19,296 bases of DNA. Source: an uncultured Clostridia bacterium (GTDB lineage: Bacteria > Bacillota > Clostridia > Christensenellales > Aristaeellaceae). Positions within the stretch are counted from its first letter, which is position 1. Every line of letters begins with the position of its first letter. The stretch covers positions 1 through 19,296 of the forward strand of contig CAKTXH010000039.1 in the NCBI GenBank assembly GCA_934630975.1, written 5' to 3'. The notes under the pieces are model-generated. The model had not been told where the DNA came from, searched no databases, and saw only the letters and a list, made by a program, of their open reading frames with translations. Below are positions 7,326 to 14,872 of this stretch, one piece after another. A program made the translations under genes and the position numbers.

Positions 7326-9593
7326 ATGAAAAAACCGTTTTTTTCCGTGCCGCGCACGCTCTTTCTCCACGCGCTGACGACGTTTTTAATCGGCGCGGGC
7401 TGCGTCTGGCCGCTTTCGCTCTCGCTGGGGCTGACCGCGCCGCTTTCGCTGTGCGCGGTCGCCTGCGGCGCGGTGACGCTGCTCTTCGCGCTGCTGGACT
7501 GCATGCCCCGCCTGCGCGTGCTGGCCTATCCGCTGCTGCTGCTCGCCATCGGCGGGGTCGCGTTCTCGCTGCGCGGGCAATTTGCCGCCGTCGGCGCGGC
7601 GCTGGCGCTGACGGTGCACGGCCAGCCGCTCGCCCTCGCCGCCTATTCGCAGGAGATTATGCTGCTGCTTTCGCTCGTCTTTACGGGTGTCGGCGCGTCG
7701 CTCTCCCGAAGCGAGCAGGCGTTTTTTCCGCTGGCGCTGCTGGAAATCGCGCTGCTGTTCGTCGTCTCGTTCCTCGGCGCGCAGGTCAGCGCCGCGTCGC
7801 TCCTGCCGCTGATTCTCGCGCTGCTGCTCAGCGGGCGCGCGCCCGGCGTTCAGGCGCGGCGGATTGTGCCGCTGTGCGCCGCCATTCTGGCGGTGACGGC
7901 GCTGCTCATGCCCTTCTCCGCGCAGACGTCGCCGGAATTGAACCGGTTCGCCCAGCGCGTCCGCCGGATGCTCGACGACTACCTCTTCTTCACCGACGCG
8001 CGCACCACGTTTTCGCTCAGCTCGACCGGCTACCAGCCGCTCGGCGTTTCCCAGCTCGGCGGCCCGGCCAACCCGGAGGATACCCCGGTGATGCAGGTGC
8101 GCGCCTCGGGCCGGGCGCTGCTGCGCGGCGCCATCAAAAACGAATACGACGGGCACACGTGGCTCGATTCGACCTCCGGCAGGCGCTATCTGTATGTGAA
8201 TCCGCGCTTTTACGCGCTGCGCCGCGATCTGTTTGACCAAAAGCGCCCGAGCGACGCAATCCGCGCGCAGCTGCCCGAAGGCGAGACGATCACCGTGCTG
8301 ATGCGCGCCGACGCGGCCAGCACACTTTACCTCACCCAGCGCTTTTCCGCGCTTTCGGGGCACGAAATCGTACCGTATTTCTCCCCGGCAAGCGAGGTTT
8401 TCGGCACGCGCAGCCTGACCTTCGGCGACAGCTACACCTTTACGGGTATCCGGCTGAGCGGCGATACGCCCGGCGTCCGCGATGCCGTGCTGGCTGCCGC
8501 GCAGAATAGCGACGCTTACGCCGATACGGTGCGCGCCGCTTACCTGACGCTGCCGGGCGGCATTGAAACCGACGTTTACGCCCTCGCCGGGCAGATCACG
8601 CAGGACGCGCAGACGGATTTTGACCGAGCCGATGCGCTCTGCGCCTATCTGCGCAGCGCCTATCCGTATACGCTCGAGCAGGACGTGCCGCCGTTCGGGC
8701 GGGATTTTGTCTCGTGGTTCCTGCTGGATGAACGGCAGGGCTACTGCACGTCCTTCGCCACGGCGATGGCGGTCATGGCGCGCATGGTCGGCCTGCCCTC
8801 GCGCTATATCGAGGGCTATGCCGCCGTGCCGGACAGCGACGGCGTGGCGCGCGTCACCCAGCAGCAGGCGCATGCGTGGGTGGAAATCTATTTCCCCGGC
8901 TTCGGCTGGCTGCCGTTTGATCCGACCCCCGGCACGAGCGACGGAGACGGCGATCTTCCCGACGACGATCCGGGGCGCGATGATTCGCCCACGCCGTCTC
9001 CCTCTCCCTCGCCGACGGCCAGCCCAACGCCCTCTCCGACGCCCACGCCGGATGACCCGGGCGCAACGCCCAGCCCCTCGCCGACGCCTTCGCCCGAACC
9101 GAACGACACGCCCACGCCCGAGCCTTCCGATACGCCTTCCCCGACGCCGCCGCCCGAGGACGACACGCCGCCGCGCAACCCGCCCCAGTGGCTCTGGCCG
9201 CTGCTGATTCTGCTGCTGCTCGCGGTTCTGGCCGCGCTTCGGCTGTACTTCTGCGCGCCCGCGCAGGTTGCCGGGCGGCAGAAAAACGCCAACGACGCGC
9301 TGCTGGCGTGGTACCGCGCGGTGGAAGACGCGCTGCTGTGCATGGGCATTGCGCCCCTGCCGGGCGAAGCGCCCGCGTCGTTCCTCTGGCGCGCGCAAAG
9401 CGAGCTGCACGACGCGGTGAAGCTGACCGGGCTGGGCAAGGCGCTCTGCGTGGCGCAATACAGCGGTCGGGCGCTCAAGCGCACCCAGCCGGAACGCGCG
9501 CGCAAGGTTTACGCCGCCCTGCTGGCGCAAATGACCCTGCGCCAGAAAACGCGCCTTTACGCACGGCGCTTTGTGCGCGGAATTCGGCTGTAA
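7326..9593 (+). CDS. Large membrane protein with extracytoplasmic transglutaminase-like domain (TgpA-like)
   Basis: This 755-residue protein begins with about six to eight hydrophobic helices (roughly 10-205), then an extracytoplasmic region. The transglutaminase-like core carries a complete triad: Cys474 in QGYCTSFATAMAVMAR, His516 in QQAHAWVEIYFPGFGW and Asp532 in LPFDPTPG. A Pro/Ser/Thr-rich linker (about 552-616) leads to one more helix (about 620-641, WPLLILLLLAVLAAL) and a cytoplasmic tail of about 110 residues, a layout shared with TgpA-like proteins ending in a DUF4129-type domain. The intact triad suggests peptidase or amide-transfer activity at the outer face of the membrane. Substrate unknown. 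The ribosome site is weak (GAAAGG, about 13 nt away), so translation may depend on the genes upstream. It is the last gene of the moxR operon. Confidence 0.9.
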   Translation: MKKPFFSVPRTLFLHALTTFLIGAGCVWPLSLSLGLTAPLSLCAVACGAVTLLFALLDCMPRLRVLAYPLLLLAIGGVAFSLRGQFAAVGAALALTVHGQPLALAAYSQEIMLLLSLVFTGVGASLSRSEQAFFPLALLEIALLFVVSFLGAQVSAASLLPLILALLLSGRAPGVQARRIVPLCAAILAVTALLMPFSAQTSPELNRFAQRVRRMLDDYLFFTDARTTFSLSSTGYQPLGVSQLGGPANPEDTPVMQVRASGRALLRGAIKNEYDGHTWLDSTSGRRYLYVNPRFYALRRDLFDQKRPSDAIRAQLPEGETITVLMRADAASTLYLTQRFSALSGHEIVPYFSPASEVFGTRSLTFGDSYTFTGIRLSGDTPGVRDAVLAAAQNSDAYADTVRAAYLTLPGGIETDVYALAGQITQDAQTDFDRADALCAYLRSAYPYTLEQDVPPFGRDFVSWFLLDERQGYCTSFATAMAVMARMVGLPSRYIEGYAAVPDSDGVARVTQQQAHAWVEIYFPGFGWLPFDPTPGTSDGDGDLPDDDPGRDDSPTPSPSPSPTASPTPSPTPTPDDPGATPSPSPTPSPEPNDTPTPEPSDTPSPTPPPEDDTPPRNPPQWLWPLLILLLLAVLAALRLYFCAPAQVAGRQKNANDALLAWYRAVEDALLCMGIAPLPGEAPASFLWRAQSELHDAVKLTGLGKALCVAQYSGRALKRTQPERARKVYAALLAQMTLRQKTRLYARRFVRGIRL

Positions 9594-9598
9594 GGTGC

Positions 9599-9627
9599 TT
9601 GCAATTCCGGCGGCAATGCGCTATAAT
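9599..9627 (+). promoter_or_regulatory. Promoter of luxS-mtnN
   Basis: TTGCAA (9599-9604), 17-bp spacer, TATAAT (9622-9627), immediately after the stop of the transglutaminase-like gene. No terminator separates the two operons, so some read-through into luxS is possible. Confidence 0.8.
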
Positions 9628-9676
9628 GGCGACGTTTATGGTTTTTGACGCATCGTTTTTTCGGGAGGAATTCGTT

Positions 9677-10144
9677 ATGGAACAGCAAGTAACGCGCATC
9701 ACCAGCTTCTCCATCAACCACGATATTCTGCTGCCGGGGCTGTATGTCAGCCGGGTGGACGGCGACGTGACGACGTATGACATGCGCACCCGCCGCCCCA
9801 ACACCGGCGATTTGATGGATAACAGCACCATGCACTCGCTGGAGCACATGTTCGCCACCTACATCCGCAACGGCGAGTTGAAGGATTCCATCGTCTATTT
9901 CGGGCCGATGGGCTGCCAGACGGGCTTCTACCTGCTGGTGCGCAACGCCGACAACGCCGAGGTGCTGCGGCAGGTTCGCCTGACGCTGATGAAGATTCTG
10001 GCGCACGAGGGGCCGGTTTTCGGCGCAAGCAGCCGCGAGTGCGGCAACTACCGCAACCTGAGCCTTTCCTCGGCCAAAACCGAGGCGCAGCGCTATCTTT
10101 CCGAGCTGGACGCGCGCCCGGTAACGTTTCAATATAAGGAGTAA
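9677..10144 (+). CDS. luxS: S-ribosylhomocysteine lyase (AI-2 synthase)
   Basis: This 155-residue cytoplasmic metalloenzyme splits S-ribosylhomocysteine into homocysteine and DPD, the precursor of autoinducer-2. The metal ligands are visible: His53 and His57 in HSLEH with Glu56, and Cys121 in RECGNY. The catalytic cysteine is Cys79 in GPMGCQTGFYL. GGGAGG lies 9 nt before the ATG. Its 3' end (AAGGAG just before TAA) supplies the ribosome site of mtnN, 4 nt downstream, so the two steps of S-adenosylhomocysteine recycling are coupled. No AI-2 receptor or Lsr gene is in the window, so a purely metabolic role is equally possible. Confidence 0.98.
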   Translation: MEQQVTRITSFSINHDILLPGLYVSRVDGDVTTYDMRTRRPNTGDLMDNSTMHSLEHMFATYIRNGELKDSIVYFGPMGCQTGFYLLVRNADNAEVLRQVRLTLMKILAHEGPVFGASSRECGNYRNLSLSSAKTEAQRYLSELDARPVTFQYKE

Positions 10145-10148
10145 AAAT

Positions 10149-10832
10149 ATGATCGGTATAATTGCAGCGATGAACGTGGAGATGGAGTCCCTGCGTTCTT
10201 TCATGACGGACACGACGACCGAGACCATCAGCGGCATCACCTTCGTGAGCGGTACGCTCGAGGGCAGGCAGGTCGTCACGGCAGTCTGCGGCATCGGCAA
10301 GGTGTTCGCGGCGATGTGCGCCCAGACGATGATCCTGCGCTATCAGCCGGAGTGCATCGTCAACACCGGCGTGGCGGGCACGCTTTCGGATAAGCTGACC
10401 ATCGGCTCGATTGCGGTTTCCTCCGCCGTCGTGCAGCATGACATGGACACCAGCGCCATCGGTGACCCGGTGGGCCTGATTTCCGGCATCAACAAGGTGC
10501 AGCTCCCGGCGGACGCGGATCTCTGCGGACAGTTGAGCGCCTGCGCGACGGTGCTGGGCATCCGCACCGAAACCGGCGTGATCGCCTCCGGCGACCAGTT
10601 CATCTCCTCCGCCGAGCGCAAAGACGCGATTGTCAAGACCTTCGGCGCGATTGCCTGCGAAATGGAAGGCGCGGCCATCGGCCAAGTCTGCTATGTCAAC
10701 CGCGTGCCGTTCTGCGTGCTGCGCGCCATTTCCGACAGCGCGGACGGCTCTTCCCACATGGATTATCCGACCTTCGTGGGCATGGCCGCCGAGCAGAGCG
10801 TCAAGCTGCTGCGCACATTTCTCAAAAACTAA
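10149..10832 (+). CDS. mtnN: 5'-methylthioadenosine/S-adenosylhomocysteine nucleosidase
   Basis: This 227-residue enzyme removes adenine from S-adenosylhomocysteine and methylthioadenosine, making the S-ribosylhomocysteine that LuxS uses. The N-terminal MIGIIAAMNVEMESL places Glu11 at the catalytic position, NTGVAGTL at 72-79 and ASGDQF at 146-151 are family motifs, CEMEGAA gives the nucleoside-binding Met172-Glu173, and RAISDSAD carries the catalytic Asp196. Length is typical. The gene follows luxS by 4 nt with its ribosome site inside the luxS end, and is closed by a terminator 15 nt after the stop. Confidence 0.98.
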   Translation: MIGIIAAMNVEMESLRSFMTDTTTETISGITFVSGTLEGRQVVTAVCGIGKVFAAMCAQTMILRYQPECIVNTGVAGTLSDKLTIGSIAVSSAVVQHDMDTSAIGDPVGLISGINKVQLPADADLCGQLSACATVLGIRTETGVIASGDQFISSAERKDAIVKTFGAIACEMEGAAIGQVCYVNRVPFCVLRAISDSADGSSHMDYPTFVGMAAEQSVKLLRTFLKN

Positions 10833-10847
10833 GCCTGTCTATTTTGG

Positions 10848-10879
10848 CCTCCGTCGATTTCGGCGGAGGTTTTCTTTTC
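10848..10879 (+). terminator. Terminator of luxS-mtnN
   Basis: CCTCCGTCG-ATTT-CGGCGGAGG forms a 9-bp stem with one G-U pair and is followed by TTTTCTTTT. Confidence 0.9.
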
Positions 10880-10897
10880 CTTTTGCGGGATTCCCTC

Positions 10898-10926
10898 TCG
10901 ACATTCTCTGCGCGCGGCGCTATAAT
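10898..10926 (+). promoter_or_regulatory. Promoter of the second yitT-like gene
   Basis: TCGACA (10898-10903), 17-bp spacer, TATAAT (10921-10926). It begins about 20 nt after the luxS-mtnN terminator, so this gene is a separate transcription unit. Confidence 0.75.
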
Positions 10927-10983
10927 AAAGAACACATCCAATTCCGCTTTTTCTCGCGGTCAAGAGAAAGGAACATATCTCCC

Positions 10984-11856
10984 ATGAAAACCACAGCGGC
11001 TAAACCGATGAGCCAACTTGAGCGTTATATTCTGCTGACCTTTGGTGTGTTGCTTACCGCGGTCGGCGTTTACTTTTTCAAGTTTCCGAACAACTTTTCC
11101 ACCGGCGGTGTGAGCGGCCTTTCTTTGATTTTGGGCCGCGTTTTCCCCTCCCCGGTGCTCACCCCGAGCGCGTTCGTGTTCATCATCAATATGGCGCTGC
11201 TGGTGGTGGGTTTCATCTTTCTGGGGCGCAGTTTCGCCTTCAGCACGGTGTATTGCTCGGTGGTGCTGTCGCTGGCGGTCAACGTCATGGAGCGCTTCTG
11301 GCCGCTTGATCACCCGCTGACCAATCAGCCGCTGCTGGAGCTGTGCTTCGCGGTGCTGCTGCCCGCCATCGGCTCGGCCATCCTGTTCCATCTGGACGCT
11401 TCCAGCGGCGGAACGGACATCATCGCCATGATCGTGCGCAAATACACGAGCATGAACATCGGTATGGCGCTGATGGTCGCCGACGCGCTCATCACCCTCG
11501 CCGCGCTTTTCTGCTTCGGTATTCAGTCCGGCCTGTTCTGCATCCTCGGCCTGCTGATGAAATCCGTGCTGGTCGATTACGTGACGGACAGTTTCCGCAT
11601 GAAGAAGTGCTTCCAGATCATCACGACAAACCCCGAACCGATTATCGACTTCATCACCGTCAACCTGCACCGCGGCGCGACGCTCGAGGACGTCTACGGC
11701 GCATTCCACCACGAGCGCAAGACGATGGTGATCACCGTCCTCACCCGCGCGCAGGCGCTGGCGCTTCGCCGCTTCATCCACGCGAACGACCCGCACGCTT
11801 TCATGGTTATCACCGCCTCGACGGAGATCGTCGGAAAGGGCTTCCTCGCCAGCTGA
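10984..11856 (+). CDS. YitT family membrane protein with C-terminal DUF2179 (second of two)
   Basis: This 290-residue protein has the same build as the one at 725-1585: about five membrane segments, NNFSTGGVSGLSLIL near residue 36, ASSGGTDIIAMIVRKY near residue 140, and a DUF2179-type tail beginning near residue 207 (KKCFQIITTNPEPIIDF) and ending with NDPHAFMVITASTEIVGKGF. The two proteins are clearly paralogous but well diverged. I chose the ATG at 10984 because it follows the promoter and opens on a normal hydrophilic N-terminus; the best ribosome site (GAAAGGA) is about 12 nt away, rather far. The frame is open upstream into mtnN without protein-like content. Function is not established. 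It is a single-gene unit closed by a bidirectional terminator. Confidence 0.9.
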   Translation: MKTTAAKPMSQLERYILLTFGVLLTAVGVYFFKFPNNFSTGGVSGLSLILGRVFPSPVLTPSAFVFIINMALLVVGFIFLGRSFAFSTVYCSVVLSLAVNVMERFWPLDHPLTNQPLLELCFAVLLPAIGSAILFHLDASSGGTDIIAMIVRKYTSMNIGMALMVADALITLAALFCFGIQSGLFCILGLLMKSVLVDYVTDSFRMKKCFQIITTNPEPIIDFITVNLHRGATLEDVYGAFHHERKTMVITVLTRAQALALRRFIHANDPHAFMVITASTEIVGKGFLAS

Positions 11857-11881
11857 CCGTCGTTTTCGCCTGAGCGCTATC

Positions 11882-11926
11882 AAAAAAAGTTCTTCTTCCC
11901 GCCGTTTGGGAAGAAGAACTTTTTTT
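11882..11926. terminator. Bidirectional terminator between converging yitT and degV genes
   Basis: A perfect 19-bp stem (AAAAAAAGTTCTTCTTCCC against GGGAAGAAGAACTTTTTTT) around a 7-nt loop has a T-run after it on both strands. It lies 25 nt after the yitT stop and 14 nt after the degV stop. Confidence 0.95.
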
Positions 11927-11940
11927 AATCTCGAAATGAT

Positions 11941-12792
11941 TTACTTGGCGAAGCCCACGATGCCGAACGAACCGGGGCCGCTGTGCGCCGCGATGACGCA
12001 GCCGGTCTGCACCCAGCTCAGGTTCGCGTAACCCTGCGCATGCAGAATGGTTTCCACCTCGCGCATGACCTCTTCGCTCAGCCCCGCGCCGTAAATCAGC
12101 CACAGCGCGTCGGTTTCAAGCCCCTGCGCGGCCGGGAATTCCTTCGCCATCTGGCGGACGACGCGGCCCATCGTGCCGCGGTATTTCTTGGTGGAAAGCA
12201 GTTTGCCATCCTGAATCTCAATCAGCGGATGCAGGCCGAGGATTTTCGCGCCGAGATATGCGGCGTTGCTCACGCGGCCGCCCGCGCGCAGATAATCCAG
12301 ATCGCCGGGGATGAAACCCATGCGGATTTGGCCGATCAGGCCGTTTACAAACGCCGCCGCCTCGTCAAGCGTCGCCTCCGGGTGCTCGCGCAGATAGCGC
12401 GCCGTGGTCAGCACAACGGCCGCCTGCCCCGCCGCGACGCTCTTGGTGTCGATCGCCACGAAGTTTTCGCGGCCCTCGCCCGCAATCAGCGCGCTCTGCA
12501 TGGAGCAGGTTGTGCTGGCCGAGTACGCCAGATAGAGGATCGGCACGCCGGGGAATTCGCGGTCAAGCCGCTCAAACACCGCCTCGAAATCGTGCGGCGT
12601 GCAGCCGCTGGTGCGCGGCAGCTCGCGGTGCTTTTTATAAAAATCGAACATCTCCGTCGTCGGGAACGCGCCGTCGTCGCGCGTTTCGCCGCCGAAGGAA
12701 ACATGCATCGGCACGATCACAATGCCGTTTTCTTTCGCCAGCTCGGGCGTAATATCGCTGCCGGATTCGGCCACAAGGATGATTTTGCTCAC
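11941..12792 (-). CDS. DegV family protein (fatty-acid-binding, FakB-like)
   Basis: This 283-residue cytoplasmic protein shows the DegV pattern: VAESGSDITPELAKENGI at the N-terminus, TSGCTPHDF at 61-69, LAYSASTTCSMQSA near 88-101, LDYLRAGGRVSNAAY at 165-179 and HSGPGSFGIVGF at 270-281. Known members bind a fatty acid, and FakB members present it to the kinase FakA for incorporation into phospholipid. No FakA gene is in the window, so FakB activity is inferred. Translation starts at GTG; AGAGGTG lies 7 nt upstream and no alternative start fits as well. It is a single-gene unit. Direct repeats with 11-bp spacing lie upstream of its weak promoter. Confidence 0.92.
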   Translation of the reverse strand: MSKIILVAESGSDITPELAKENGIVIVPMHVSFGGETRDDGAFPTTEMFDFYKKHRELPRTSGCTPHDFEAVFERLDREFPGVPILYLAYSASTTCSMQSALIAGEGRENFVAIDTKSVAAGQAAVVLTTARYLREHPEATLDEAAAFVNGLIGQIRMGFIPGDLDYLRAGGRVSNAAYLGAKILGLHPLIEIQDGKLLSTKKYRGTMGRVVRQMAKEFPAAQGLETDALWLIYGAGLSEEVMREVETILHAQGYANLSWVQTGCVIAAHSGPGSFGIVGFAK

Positions 12793-12846
12793 CGGGGAAC
12801 ACCTCTTTATTCCATATCAGGCGGCAAAAACGCCGCGAGTAGCATC

Positions 12847-12897
12847 AATATAACACCCCTGCGTTGCAAAAACATTGGCGAAATGTTGCTGAAATGT
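12847..12897 (-). promoter_or_regulatory. Candidate degV promoter with upstream 11-bp-spaced direct repeat
   Basis: Minus strand: TATATT (12852-12847) is a fair -10 box, but no -35 match lies 16-18 bp upstream. Just beyond, GAAATGT occurs twice on the plus strand (12880-12886 and 12891-12897), 11 bp apart. A weak -35 with a repeat upstream of it is the layout expected for an activated promoter. Tentative. Confidence 0.35.
12868..12887 (-). terminator. Possible weak terminator after the kinase gene
   Basis: Minus strand: AACATT-TCGCC-AATGTT is a 6-bp AT-rich stem followed by TTT, 13 nt after the kinase stop. It overlaps the repeat described upstream of degV, so the two readings compete. Confidence 0.3.
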
Positions 12898-12900
12898 GAA

Positions 12901-14007
12901 TCAGGCCGTTTTTTCCTCTGTCATGCGCGGCAGGCGGACGGTGAACTCCGATCCTTCGCCCGGCGCGCTGGCCACGCTGATGGAGCCGCCGGAGATTTCC
13001 AGCACGCGGCGCACCAGCGCAAGGCCAAGACCGTTGCCCTCCCCGCTGTGGGAGGTATCGCCCTGATAGAACTTATCAAAAATGTGGCTAAGCGTCGCTT
13101 CGTCCATGCCGCAGCCGGTATCCGAAACGGTCACCGCCACGTCGTCGCCGTCCTTAACCTGCCGGAGGACGATCCGTCCGCCCGGCTCGGTGAACTTGAC
13201 GGCGTTTGAAATCAGGTTGTTGAAGACGATTTCCATCATCGTTTCATCCGCCATCACCATGACGCGCTCCTCGAGTTGCGCGTCAAAGTCGATGTGCTTG
13301 GCCTCCCATCGCGCTTCGTGCGTCAGCGCGCAGTCGCAGAGCTGGCGGGTCAGGTCATACGGCGCGGCGTTGGGCGTGATTTCCTGATTTTCCAGCTTGT
13401 TGAGCCGCAGGATGTTGGAAACCATCGTGCTCAGGCTCTCGCTGGCCGAAGCAATCGTTTCGGCGTATTCCCGCTGCTGCGCTTCGCTCAGCCCGCCGCG
13501 CGCCAATGCGGAAGCGTAGCTGTTCATGACCGTCAGCGGGGTGCGGATTTCGTGGGAGACGTTGGCGATAAAGTCGTTTTTCATCGTCTCCGTGCTGCCC
13601 AGCTCCTGCACCATGCGGTTGAAATCCTCGAACATGATATCCATATAATCGAACTTGTTCGCGCTGTGAAACGGCGTCACGCGGACGGAAAAATCGCCCT
13701 CCGTCACCCGCTTCATGGCGCGGCTGAGCGCGCGCATCGGCCTGTCAAACCGCCGACAGGTATACAGATGCAGCACAATCGCCGCCAGAAACGCCATCGC
13801 CACCCAGTACGAACCCACGCCCATGCTCGCCACGACGCTGAACACCTGCATCTTCAGCAGCTTTTCCAGTGCAAGCACGTTGCCCGCGCTCAACACGCTA
13901 ACCACCAGCAGGATGATCACAAACATGCGCCACGAAAACAGCCGTCGGCGGACGCGCGGGTCTTCCATCGCGCGGCGCTTTTCCAAAAGAGACCGAAGTT
14001 TGTTCAT
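12901..14007 (-). CDS. Sensor histidine kinase with minimal extracytoplasmic region
   Basis: This 368-residue membrane kinase has two transmembrane helices (about 28-48 and 65-83) separated by only some 16 residues, then a HAMP-like linker (RRFDRPMRALSRAMKRVTEGD, about 85-108). The H box NVSHEIRTPLT has the phosphorylated His152. The ATPase domain has the N box FNNLISNAVKFT, G1 DTGCGM, F box FDKFYQGD and G2 GNGLGLALV. With almost no outer domain it probably senses within the membrane or through a partner protein. The start overlaps the regulator's stop by 4 nt (ATGA), so the pair is translationally coupled. The stimulus cannot be read from sequence. Confidence 0.95.
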   Translation of the reverse strand: MNKLRSLLEKRRAMEDPRVRRRLFSWRMFVIILLVVSVLSAGNVLALEKLLKMQVFSVVASMGVGSYWVAMAFLAAIVLHLYTCRRFDRPMRALSRAMKRVTEGDFSVRVTPFHSANKFDYMDIMFEDFNRMVQELGSTETMKNDFIANVSHEIRTPLTVMNSYASALARGGLSEAQQREYAETIASASESLSTMVSNILRLNKLENQEITPNAAPYDLTRQLCDCALTHEARWEAKHIDFDAQLEERVMVMADETMMEIVFNNLISNAVKFTEPGGRIVLRQVKDGDDVAVTVSDTGCGMDEATLSHIFDKFYQGDTSHSGEGNGLGLALVRRVLEISGGSISVASAPGEGSEFTVRLPRMTEEKTA

Positions 14008-14678
14008 GCGTTCGGCACCGCCTTATACCCCAGCCCGTGCACGGTCATGATCTTGAAATCCTCGCTGACGGACATTTTATCGCGGATGCGGGTGATGTAC
14101 ACGTCCACCGCGCGCAGGCTGGCGCTCGTCTCCCCGTCCCAGAACTCGTCCATCAACTGCGCGCGGGAGAACGTGCGCCGCGGATAGGAAAGCAGCTTGT
14201 AGAGCAGGTCAAACTCGCGCACGGTCAGCGTGATTTCCTGCCCGGCGACGTAAACGCTGCGCTCCTCTGCATCCAGAATCGTCGAACCGACCATTAGTCG
14301 CTTTTCCGCTTCGATACGCGCGCGGCGCAGAAGCGCCTCGATGCGCAGCAGCAGCTCGTCCACGTCGATGGGCTTGACCATGTAATCGTCGATCCCCGCG
14401 CCGAAGCCCTTGCGCTTGGCGCTCATGTCATCCAGCGCGGTCATCAGCAGAATCGGGATATGCTTGTTGACGCTCCGAACGTCGGCCACGAATTCAAACC
14501 CGTCAATGCCGGACATCATGATATCGGAGATGATGAGATCCGCGCCGTCGCCATGCAGCACGTCGAACGCCTGCGCGGCGTTTGTGCAGCCGACGGCCTC
14601 GTACCCCGCGGCGCGCAGGCTGGCGCAGACGATTTGATTCAGGCGGATGTCATCCTCCACAACGAGCACTCGAACCAT
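14004..14678 (-). CDS. OmpR/PhoB-family response regulator
   Basis: This 224-residue DNA-binding regulator has a receiver domain (about 1-115) with the acidic Glu8-Asp9-Asp10, phosphorylated Asp52 in IISDIMMSGIDG, Thr80 and Lys102 in YMVKPID, then a winged-helix domain (about 125-224) with LTVREFDLLYKLLSYPRRTFSR, RAVDVYITRIRDKM and the final TVHGLGYKA. All phosphorelay residues are present. AGGAGG lies 7 nt before the ATG. It is first in a two-gene operon with the histidine kinase and diverges from the traX-like gene. The shared intergenic region has direct repeats at 11-bp spacing, so autoregulation and control of traX are plausible. Confidence 0.96.
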   Translation of the reverse strand: MVRVLVVEDDIRLNQIVCASLRAAGYEAVGCTNAAQAFDVLHGDGADLIISDIMMSGIDGFEFVADVRSVNKHIPILLMTALDDMSAKRKGFGAGIDDYMVKPIDVDELLLRIEALLRRARIEAEKRLMVGSTILDAEERSVYVAGQEITLTVREFDLLYKLLSYPRRTFSRAQLMDEFWDGETSASLRAVDVYITRIRDKMSVSEDFKIMTVHGLGYKAVPNA

Positions 14679-14704
14679 GTTGTTCCTCCTCGATTTCTTC
14701 TATA

Positions 14705-14740
14705 ATCAGCAGTATATCAGCAAACTGTTTCGAATTTGTT
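14705..14740. promoter_or_regulatory. Direct repeats with 11-bp period (candidate response-regulator box)
   Basis: ATCAGCA occurs at 14705-14711 and 14716-14722, and TGTT at 14726-14729 and 14737-14740, each pair exactly 11 bp apart. The repeats cover the only reasonable -10 box for the regulator gene (minus-strand TATACT, 14716-14711), and its -35 position (ACAAAT) is a poor match. OmpR-family regulators commonly bind tandem half-sites about one helical turn apart. Confidence 0.45.
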
Positions 14741-14765
14741 ACAGCGGCCGGTTTTATTTGGGCGC

Positions 14766-14794
14766 TTGACTTTTGGGTGAAAACCGATTATCTT
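14766..14794 (+). promoter_or_regulatory. Promoter of the traX-like gene
   Basis: TTGACT (14766-14771), 17-bp spacer, TATCTT (14789-14794). The leader is about 70 nt. It contains an inverted repeat, GCGGACA (14804-14810) and TGTCCGC (14843-14849), with a nested CCCT/AGGG, so the mRNA leader may fold. Confidence 0.65.
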
Positions 14795-14872
14795 TGTAGC
14801 GACGCGGACATTCCCTCGGATCTCGCAGGGGCGCGCACTGCGTGTCCGCCGTTTGGATAAGGAGTTTTGAAC

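Noticed and set aside
8979..9175. Repeated C/G-rich triplets as a CRISPR or tandem DNA repeat
   Set aside because: Units are irregular and in frame; they encode the Pro/Ser/Thr linker of a single protein.
7386..9530. A 714-codon open frame on the minus strand opposite the transglutaminase-like gene
   Set aside because: Its composition is Arg/Gly/Gln-rich low complexity, and the opposite strand has an intact catalytic triad and operon context.
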